Of a stretch of 5,439 bases of DNA, positions 1 through 4,544 are shown piece by piece. Location of the stretch: the NCBI GenBank assembly GCA_900555525.1, contig USLP01000119.1:1-5439 (forward strand), read 5' to 3'. The notes beneath the pieces are model-generated. The model searched no databases, was not told the origin of the DNA, and was given only the letters and a program-made list of their open reading frames with translations. Origin of the DNA: an uncultured Eubacteriales bacterium. GTDB taxonomy: Bacteria > Bacillota > Clostridia > UMGS1840. Made by a program: the position numbers and the translations under genes. Each line of letters opens with the position of its first letter. Position 1 is the stretch's first letter.

Positions 1-653
1 ATAAGCCCTGCGGCGGCTATGGCAAGTCCCGACATTGCACCCTCGGTTTCTCCATATTCGAGAGCCTTTGAAGTGCCTATCGCATGGGCGGACGTTCCCA
101 AAGCAAGACCCTTGGCAATAGGATTTTTAACCCTAAAAAGCTTAAGTATAAAATCAGCGGCAATATTTCCGAATATTCCCGTAAAAACTATTGCGGCAAC
201 CGTTATTGTTTCAATTCCGCCCAGTTCGCCCGAAACGCCTATTCCCATGGCGCAGGTGATGGATTTCGGCAAAAGCGTTATATACCAGGTTTTATCCATT
301 TTGAAAAGAATACACATAAGAAGTATCGAAACGGCGCTTGTCATAACACCCGCAAAAATAGAAATCAAAACGGCGAATAAATTTTTCTTTAAAAGCTCAA
401 GCTGTTCATAAAGCGGAACGGCAAGGCAGACCGTTGCGGGTGTCAAAAGATATGTTATATATTTTGCGCTTTCGTTATACGTTTGAAAATCGATTTTGAA
501 AACGCTGAGTATAATTACCGTTAAAACGGCAGAAACCAAAAGCGGATTGAATATGGCAAGCTTAAAACGCTTTTTCAGCTTCATTCCGATAAAATATGTT
601 CCGACACTCACCGTCAAACCGAAATACAGTGAATTTAATAAAAAATCTTTCAT
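1..653 (-). CDS. lrgB: LrgB/CidB family membrane protein (3' end outside the window)
   Basis: This is the larger partner of the LrgA-LrgB pair, a multi-pass inner-membrane protein. The family was first linked to control of murein hydrolases and autolysis in Staphylococcus. Bacillus (PftAB) and Streptococcus mutans homologues take part in pyruvate uptake, and a plant homologue transports glycolate and glycerate. The ATG at 653 gives 217 visible codons, open at position 1. LrgB proteins are about 230 residues, so only a short C-terminal tail is missing. Family hallmarks can be read: L-P-K-S-I-T followed by A-M-G-I (about 290-250), T-G-I-F-G-N (about 182-165), and P-I-A-K-G-L-A-L-G-T then H-A-I-G-T-S-K-A-L-E near the C terminus (about 122-57). 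The start lies one base after the lrgA stop codon, and an AAGGAG at 669-664 inside lrgA serves it, so the two genes are translationally coupled. Whether it handles pyruvate or cell lysis cannot be decided here. Confidence 0.93.
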   Translation of the reverse strand, partial: MKDFLLNSLYFGLTVSVGTYFIGMKLKKRFKLAIFNPLLVSAVLTVIILSVFKIDFQTYNESAKYITYLLTPATVCLAVPLYEQLELLKKNLFAVLISIFAGVMTSAVSILLMCILFKMDKTWYITLLPKSITCAMGIGVSGELGGIETITVAAIVFTGIFGNIAADFILKLFRVKNPIAKGLALGTSAHAIGTSKALEYGETEGAMSGLAIAAAGL

Positions 654-654
654 T

Positions 655-1008
655 TTATTTTTTCTCCTTATGCTTTATGATGAGTTCTGCCGTAAGCCCC
701 GTAAGACCCATGGTTATAACCGTTGAAATCAGCGTTATCATAACAAACGGGAGAAAATATTCCGATATTTCCGCCGTACATTCCATAAGTCCGACAGCGG
801 GTGCAATAAACATAACGGGCATAATTTTTATAAGAAAATCGCTTGCCTTTTTCACGCTTTTCAAAGGTAAAATTCCCGTCATAAGAAGCAAAAGCATTAT
901 TACAAGTCCGTAAATGCTCGCAGGCACGGGAAGAGGTATATACTTATTCATAATTTCGCCCAAAAAGGAAATTGCGGCTATTATAAAAAATTGTTTTAAA
1001 TATTCCAA
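655..1008 (-). CDS. lrgA: LrgA/CidA family holin-like membrane protein
   Basis: Small holin-like subunit of the LrgAB pair, 117 residues, the normal size for the family. Four hydrophobic segments are visible at roughly residues 5-20, 28-48, 58-77 and 84-108, with a lysine-rich tail. The family's conserved P-L-P-V-P-A-S-I-Y-G-L stretch lies at residues 25-35, and P-V-M-F-I-A-P-A-V-G-L-M at 64-75. The start codon is TTG at 1008-1006. I accept it because an AGGAG (1022-1018) sits nine bases upstream, and the resulting N terminus runs straight into the first membrane helix. It is the first gene of the lrgAB transcript and ends one base before lrgB. In relatives the pair is often controlled by a LytSR/LytTR two-component system, but no such gene is visible in this window. 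Exact substrate or role is not determinable from sequence alone. Confidence 0.93.
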   Translation of the reverse strand: MEYLKQFFIIAAISFLGEIMNKYIPLPVPASIYGLVIMLLLLMTGILPLKSVKKASDFLIKIMPVMFIAPAVGLMECTAEISEYFLPFVMITLISTVITMGLTGLTAELIIKHKEKK

Positions 1009-1017
1009 ACTGAAAAT

Positions 1018-1022
1018 CTCCT
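1018..1022 (-). promoter_or_regulatory. Ribosome binding site deciding the TTG start of lrgA
   Basis: AGGAG on the minus strand, nine bases before the TTG at 1008. It is the only Shine-Dalgarno-like sequence in this short leader, and it supports the non-ATG start. Confidence 0.75.
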
Positions 1023-1039
1023 AAAATATACTTCGGCTT

Positions 1040-1068
1040 ATTATAACATATTTCGGGGATTATGTCAA
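1040..1068 (-). promoter_or_regulatory. Consensus sigma-A-type promoter of lrgAB
   Basis: On the minus strand the -35 is TTGACA (1068-1063), the spacer is 17 bases, and the -10 is TATAAT (1045-1040). A TG one base before the -10 makes it an extended -10. Every hexamer position matches the consensus. Transcription should begin near 1033, leaving a leader of about 25 bases before the TTG start of lrgA. The A/T-rich DNA upstream (about 1069-1090) could act as an UP element. The promoter therefore looks intrinsically strong. Confidence 0.85.
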
Positions 1069-1098
1069 ATAAAAAACAAAAAAATTTGGTTCAAAGTG

Positions 1099-1127
1099 TT
1101 GACTTTTTTGGGTATATAATGTATAAT
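1099..1127 (+). promoter_or_regulatory. Sigma-A-type promoter of the beta-helix/cupin unit
   Basis: The -35 is TTGACT (1099-1104), the spacer 17 bases, and the -10 TATAAT (1122-1127). There is one mismatch to the consensus, at the last base of the -35. The predicted transcription start is near 1134, giving a leader of about 36 bases. The -35 boxes of this promoter and of the lrgAB promoter are only 30 bases apart, so a regulator bound between them could affect both directions. I see no convincing operator palindrome there. Confidence 0.8.
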
Positions 1128-1147
1128 ATAAATAATGTACAAAAATG

Positions 1148-1154
1148 AAAGGAG
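1148..1154 (+). promoter_or_regulatory. Ribosome binding site of the beta-helix gene, unusually far from the start
   Basis: AAAGGAG is followed by a 15-base spacer before the ATG at 1170; five to ten bases is usual. No other in-frame start lies between the upstream in-frame stop (TGA at 1146-1148) and 1170, so the ATG at 1170 is still the best start. An out-of-frame ATG (1145-1147) abuts the 5' side of the binding site. Confidence 0.6.
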
Positions 1155-1169
1155 CGGCAATACAGAAAA

Positions 1170-2456
1170 ATGCAAAACGCATTAAACGCAGAAGATTTCG
1201 GGTTTTCTTCCGAAAAATGTGCCGACGAAAATTCTGCCGCTCTGAATAAGGCGTGCGAAAACGGCGGAGAAATCCGCATCATGAAAAAAGGTACATATGA
1301 AATTTCGGACGCCGTTATTTTAAAAAGCAATACAACCCTAATTTTCGGGGAAGAGGTTTATATAAAACGTACCGATTCAAAAAACGGTATAAGCTATGTC
1401 TTTATAAACGAAGGCGCATACAGTCATACATATAACGAAAATATCAAAATCATAGGTCTTAAGTTAATCACGGGCGGCATTGACGACGGCAAATACTCTG
1501 TAAATAAAGATGAATTTATAAACGGTCTTAGGGGACACGTTTCGCTTTTTTATGTCAAAAATGCAGTCATTGAAGGTTTTGAGGTTTATGATTTGCCTCC
1601 GTCATATTTTGCGCTTCATATATGCACATTTTCGGATTTGACGATTGAAAACTGCAAAATCGAGGGTATGAAAGACGGAGTTCACCTCGGACGGGGAGAA
1701 AATTTTGTTATAAGAAACTGCGAGTTTAAGACTTTTGATGACCCAATTGCCTTAAATGCGCACGATTACGCAATTTCAAATCCGCAGCTCGGCTGGATTG
1801 AAAACGGACGTATAGAAAATTGCACTGATATGGCGGCGGAGCATACAACGGGATATTTTTGCCGTATGCTCGGCGGCGCATGGGTGGATTGGCACGAAAA
1901 TATGGTTATCCGCAATTCCGATACGGTTGTATCGGACGGAAAGCTTTATCGTGCATTTTTAAAGCCCGACGGAAAAGAATATATCTCCAAAACCGCTCCC
2001 TCATTTTCCGAAACGGAAAAAATTCTGGACGAAATAAAATGGGTAAAGGTACAGGACGAGGCAATTTACAGCTGCGGATGCAGAAATATCGAATTTGACA
2101 ATATATACCTCAAAAAGAAAAGAGAGTGCGCCTTTTCGCTTCATTTTGATGACGACAACTGGTCGCACAGCTATTATAAGGGCGCCAAGGCTCCCGTAAT
2201 GGAGAATATAACATTTAAGCGAATACATGTTGAGAATAAAATTCCGATACTTATTTCTTCTACGGCTCCCATAGAGAACATCGGCATCGAATCGTCCGAT
2301 TTCAAAAAAAGCATAATCGTACTCGACAAAATCAAATCCGCAAACCCCGAATACCCCATAGCAAACATCAGCTTCAAAAGCGTAATGTTTGAATCTTTCA
2401 TTTCCGATATAATAAAATGCAAAAATTTAAGAAAAGTACATTTTACAATAAATTAA
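1170..2456 (+). CDS. GH28-like right-handed beta-helix protein (probable cytoplasmic glycosidase)
   Basis: 428 residues related to the polygalacturonase/pectin-lyase beta-helix fold. The N terminus follows the usual GH28-type opening: a D-F-G at residues 9-11, an Ala/Asn-rich helix, then K-G-T-Y at 40-43 and L-K-S-N-T-T-L at 51-57. Repeated short coils of the type I-E-N-C or I-R-N-C occur at 159-162, 181-184, 215-218 and later. D169 (K-D-G), D190 and D191 (F-D-D) match the three GH28 acidic residues, with the same 21- and 22-residue spacing as in Aspergillus endopolygalacturonase. No G-H-G or R-I-K motif follows. There is no signal peptide, which suggests a cytoplasmic enzyme acting on imported oligosaccharides. 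Residues 238-295 form an aromatic-rich insertion. A second candidate site is H325 with D327-D329, W331 and a Tyr pair at 335-336. The gene is followed 13 bases later by a cupin gene. The substrate is unknown, and a lyase-type or non-catalytic role remains possible. Confidence 0.8.
   Translation: MQNALNAEDFGFSSEKCADENSAALNKACENGGEIRIMKKGTYEISDAVILKSNTTLIFGEEVYIKRTDSKNGISYVFINEGAYSHTYNENIKIIGLKLITGGIDDGKYSVNKDEFINGLRGHVSLFYVKNAVIEGFEVYDLPPSYFALHICTFSDLTIENCKIEGMKDGVHLGRGENFVIRNCEFKTFDDPIALNAHDYAISNPQLGWIENGRIENCTDMAAEHTTGYFCRMLGGAWVDWHENMVIRNSDTVVSDGKLYRAFLKPDGKEYISKTAPSFSETEKILDEIKWVKVQDEAIYSCGCRNIEFDNIYLKKKRECAFSLHFDDDNWSHSYYKGAKAPVMENITFKRIHVENKIPILISSTAPIENIGIESSDFKKSIIVLDKIKSANPEYPIANISFKSVMFESFISDIIKCKNLRKVHFTIN
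1881..2054 (+). other. Aromatic-rich insertion in the beta-helix, CBM5/12-like pattern
   Basis: Residues 238-295 of the beta-helix protein break the coil pattern. They show W239/W241, then S-D-T-V-V (250-254), a glycine at 257, L-Y-R-A (259-262), a K-T-A-P-S at 274-278, and a closing W291. This order (Trp, Asp-x-Val, Gly, Tyr-x-Ala, Pro, Trp) resembles the small three-stranded modules found in chitin-binding CBM5/12 domains and some phage tail fibres. The resemblance is pattern-based and unproven. It may help bind a carbohydrate or cap the helix. Confidence 0.45.
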
Positions 2457-2462
2457 AAGGAG
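2457..2462 (+). promoter_or_regulatory. Ribosome binding site of the cupin gene
   Basis: AAGGAG with a seven-base spacer to the ATG at 2470. It overlaps the end of the beta-helix gene's stop region, so the two genes probably share one transcript, and no separate promoter is needed. Confidence 0.75.
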
Positions 2463-2469
2463 AACAGCT

Positions 2470-2814
2470 ATGAACGGACTGGAAATCACGAAACCGCAGG
2501 CGGGAGGATATGAACCTCTTACACATTTTGAAAATTGGAGAGTTGCCGTTATAACGCATAATGACAGCTTTTTGGAGGAGAATTTCAACAAAATCGAGCG
2601 TCATATGGAAACTGACGAGGTGTTTATTTTGTCCGATGGCGAAGCAACGCTTTATATAGGCGAGGAACGTCAAAGAATCGAAATGGAAAAAGGCGTATTC
2701 TATAATGTTAAGAAAGCAACCTGGCATGGAATAACGACAAAGCCGGGCGCTTATGTTATCATTGTTGAGAATGACGATGTTGCGGTGTCAAATTCGGAAT
2801 ATAAGAAATTTTAA
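2470..2814 (+). CDS. Small single-domain cupin protein
   Basis: 114 residues forming one cupin beta-barrel; no signal peptide, so cytoplasmic. Cupin motif 1 is present with canonical spacing: E43-x-H45, four residues, E50, six residues, G57. The first metal-binding His of the usual H-x-H pair is Glu43 here. Motif 2 follows as G75, five residues, K81 in the usual Pro position, and H86 where the last His ligand is expected. Three or four side chains (E43, H45, E50, H86) could therefore hold a metal. The gene begins 13 bases after the beta-helix gene with a good ribosome binding site and ends just before a hairpin terminator. The two probably form one operon. Small cupins beside glycosidases often act as sugar or uronate isomerases, lyases or sensors; which applies here is unknown. 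Confidence 0.85.
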   Translation: MNGLEITKPQAGGYEPLTHFENWRVAVITHNDSFLEENFNKIERHMETDEVFILSDGEATLYIGEERQRIEMEKGVFYNVKKATWHGITTKPGAYVIIVENDDVAVSNSEYKKF

Positions 2815-2815
2815 C

Positions 2816-2846
2816 AAAAGGCGGAGCAATGCTTCGCCTTTATAAT
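2816..2846. terminator. Probable bidirectional rho-independent terminator
   Basis: An 11-bp stem pairs 2817-2827 with 2831-2841 around a three-base AAT loop, with one G-T pair at 2824/2834. The A's at the base of the left arm pair with T's on the right. The plus strand continues into a T/A-rich run after 2839, and the minus strand reads TTTTG past 2820. It lies between convergent genes, two bases after the cupin stop, and the lower stem includes two bases of the dgkA stop codon (2842-2840). It should end the cupin and shikimate operon transcripts alike. Confidence 0.8.
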
Positions 2847-3220
2847 TTAAAAAATTCGATAAAATAGGGAACAAAGATTATAAGTCCGATTATGACGGAA
2901 AACATGGCGGAAATTAGAACCGTTCCTGCCGATAAATCCTTGATGTATTTTATCCTTTTATTGTAATTGCTGTCGATAATGTCGCAGATTTCTTCTGCGA
3001 TTGTGTTAATAAGCTCTGCCATAAGTACAGTCATAATACAAAAAAGCAGAAGAATAAAATCACGCTTTGGTATTTTGAAAATATAAGAGAACAGAAGCAC
3101 GCATACTGTTGCAAGGGTATGAAATCTAAAATTGAGTTCGCGCTTAAAACATTCCTTTATACCGTCAAATGCCCATTTGAAGCTGTTAAAAAAGTCAGAA
3201 AATTTCTTTTTCTTTTTCAA
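2840..3220 (-). CDS. dgkA: Diacylglycerol kinase/undecaprenol kinase family membrane protein
   Basis: Small integral-membrane lipid kinase of the DgkA family. Gram-positive members phosphorylate undecaprenol, feeding the lipid carrier used for cell-wall synthesis, rather than diacylglycerol. With a TTG start at 3220 the product is 126 residues, typical of the family. It has a Lys-rich amphipathic N terminus, three hydrophobic segments (about 34-48, 54-74, 98-118) and the active-site signature E69-L-I-N72-T-x-x-E76-x-x-x-D80. E28 and K94-D95 complete the set, at the same numbers as in E. coli DgkA. The frame stays open upstream to an ATG at 3301, but that start would lie about 100 bases inside aroEK and add a non-family extension, so I reject it. 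A GTG at 3229 is a second choice. A weak GGTGAG (3230-3225) precedes the TTG. The gene overlaps the end of aroEK by 26 bases in the +1 frame and is the last gene of the operon. Confidence 0.88.
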   Translation of the reverse strand: MKKKKKFSDFFNSFKWAFDGIKECFKRELNFRFHTLATVCVLLFSYIFKIPKRDFILLLFCIMTVLMAELINTIAEEICDIIDSNYNKRIKYIKDLSAGTVLISAMFSVIIGLIIFVPYFIEFFKL

Positions 3221-4544
3221 GTATCTCACCGACGCTTTCTTTTGTGGAATTGTTTGAAATAATATAGTCCGCATATTCTTTATACAAGGGCAGACGCTCA
3301 AGATAAAGCTTTTTTATATTGTCGGGATTTTTTATGAGCGGTCTCGTCGTACTTCCCAAAATGCGGTTTATAATTTCGCCTATATCGGGATTTAAAAAGA
3401 AAACAATGCCGTTTTTCTTCAGTAATTCCATATTTTCTCTGTTTTTGATTATTCCGCCGCCGGTTGAAATCACCGCGCCGTTTAAGAAACTTACCTTACG
3501 CGCGATTTTTGTTTCTTCGGCTCTGAAATATTCTTCACCGTATTTTCGGAACATTTCGGAAATGCTCATACCGCACGTTTCTTCAATAAGAGAATCGGTA
3601 TCTACCGCGATTTTTCCCGTAAGGCTTTTTATAAGCTTAAGCGCCGTCGTTTTTCCCGAACCCATGTAGCCTATGAGGACAATATTCTTTTTTACCGTTC
3701 CGAATTCGTTTTTTAAGCCGTCAAAAATCAAATCCGCATCTTCGTCAAGATAATTGTTTCCCCAAAGTTTCTGCGCCTTTAAACCTTGATATATAAGCAT
3801 ATAAAGCCCGTTTGAATTTTTCACGCCGTATATGTCGGAAAAAACGGTAAGATTGGTATTAAGCGGATTATAAATGCTGTCGAAAACAAATTCGCAGTTT
3901 TTTATAATATCCGGAGAAATCGGGATTTTATCAGCCGTTTTGCTCATTCCGACGGGAGTGCCGTTCAGTATTATATCAAATTTTCCGCTTTTGAGGTCGG
4001 AAAAAACCGTCGGCAAAGCGGACGTATTTTTGCAAAATTCTTTTACCTTTTCTATATCACGTCCCACAACCGTAACATTATCCGTACAGCCTAAGGCGAC
4101 GTACAAAAACGCCTCCGCAACACCGCCGTTTCCCAAAATAAGCACGTTTTTATTTTTCATATCATATCCGAATTTTTGAAGCGTTGCGGTAAGTCCGAAA
4201 CAATCGGTATTGCAGCCCTTGACTTTACTGTGCGAAAAAACGAGCGTATTAACGGCGCCTATCTCACGTGCAGCCTTGTCAATTTCGTCAAGAAACGGAA
4301 TAACAGCCTTTTTGTGCGGAATTGTGAGATTTACACCCTTTGCATATTTCTTTACGATATTAAGAGCGTCCCCAAGCTCTTCTTTTGTTACTTTAACTCC
4401 GATATAATCGGCGTCAATATTATGCGCATCAAAAAATATCTTATGTAATTTCGGAGATAAGCTGTGATTTATCGGGTCGCCGAAAACAAAATAAGTATCT
4501 TTTTGCGGTTTGAAATTTTTCAGTTCTTCATATGAAATTATCAT
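3195..4544 (-). CDS. aroE-aroK: Fused shikimate dehydrogenase-shikimate kinase (AroE-AroK)
   Basis: 449-residue cytoplasmic bifunctional enzyme of aromatic amino-acid biosynthesis. Residues 1 to about 282 are AroE, reducing 3-dehydroshikimate to shikimate with NADPH. Motifs are F-G-D-P-x-x-H-S-L-S-P (21-31), N-L-T-I-P-H-K (72-78; K78 the catalytic lysine), N99, N-T-D (112-114), a nucleotide loop G-N-G-G (138-141, usually G-A-G-G), G-R-D (161-163) where N-R-T is common, N-G-T-P-V-G-M (194-200) and Y252-Q253-G254. Residues about 286-449 are AroK, phosphorylating shikimate with ATP. It has Walker A G-Y-M-G-S-G-K-T-T (292-300), D315/D317, R341, G-G-G (362-364), lid R401 (T-R-P-L) and R417 with a downstream Tyr. 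Both halves are full length with a linker of only a few residues, so this is a true fusion. Its ATG overlaps the aroA stop (ATGA), with GGAGG ten bases upstream, inside aroA. Both activities look intact. Confidence 0.95.
   Translation of the reverse strand: MIISYEELKNFKPQKDTYFVFGDPINHSLSPKLHKIFFDAHNIDADYIGVKVTKEELGDALNIVKKYAKGVNLTIPHKKAVIPFLDEIDKAAREIGAVNTLVFSHSKVKGCNTDCFGLTATLQKFGYDMKNKNVLILGNGGVAEAFLYVALGCTDNVTVVGRDIEKVKEFCKNTSALPTVFSDLKSGKFDIILNGTPVGMSKTADKIPISPDIIKNCEFVFDSIYNPLNTNLTVFSDIYGVKNSNGLYMLIYQGLKAQKLWGNNYLDEDADLIFDGLKNEFGTVKKNIVLIGYMGSGKTTALKLIKSLTGKIAVDTDSLIEETCGMSISEMFRKYGEEYFRAEETKIARKVSFLNGAVISTGGGIIKNRENMELLKKNGIVFFLNPDIGEIINRILGSTTRPLIKNPDNIKKLYLERLPLYKEYADYIISNNSTKESVGEILEKEKEIF

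Noticed and set aside
19..411. Plus-strand reading frames opposite lrgB and lrgA (also 84-380, 496-726, 596-913)
   Set aside because: They are antisense to clear membrane-protein genes, have no ribosome binding sites, and give no recognisable protein.
1077..1110. CAAAAAA ... TTTTTTG inverted repeat between the divergent promoters
   Set aside because: It is made of A and T runs expected in AT-rich promoter DNA. There is no specific palindrome to support an operator.
1115..1120. Another TATAAT ahead of the beta-helix gene
   Set aside because: It is only 10 bases from the TTGACT, too close. The TATAAT at 1122-1127 gives the standard 17-base spacer.
1091..2727. Minus-strand frames opposite the beta-helix and cupin genes, and the plus-strand frame at 1859-2098
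   Set aside because: The sense-strand genes carry family motifs. These frames have no motifs, and one would cross the divergent promoter.
3221..3301. In-frame N-terminal extension of DgkA up to the ATG at 3301
   Set aside because: It would overlap aroE-aroK by over 100 bases and add a stretch not typical of DgkA. Starting at 3220 gives the family length.
3663..3720. Possible split of AroE and AroK into two genes at their junction
   Set aside because: The frame is continuous with no stop, and there is no credible ribosome binding site and start for a separate AroK.
4076..4130. Altered AroE nucleotide-binding loop (G-N-G-G, G-R-D) as sign of a non-functional enzyme
   Set aside because: The glycine pattern and the Arg are kept, such variation is common in AroE homologues, and all substrate-binding residues are intact.
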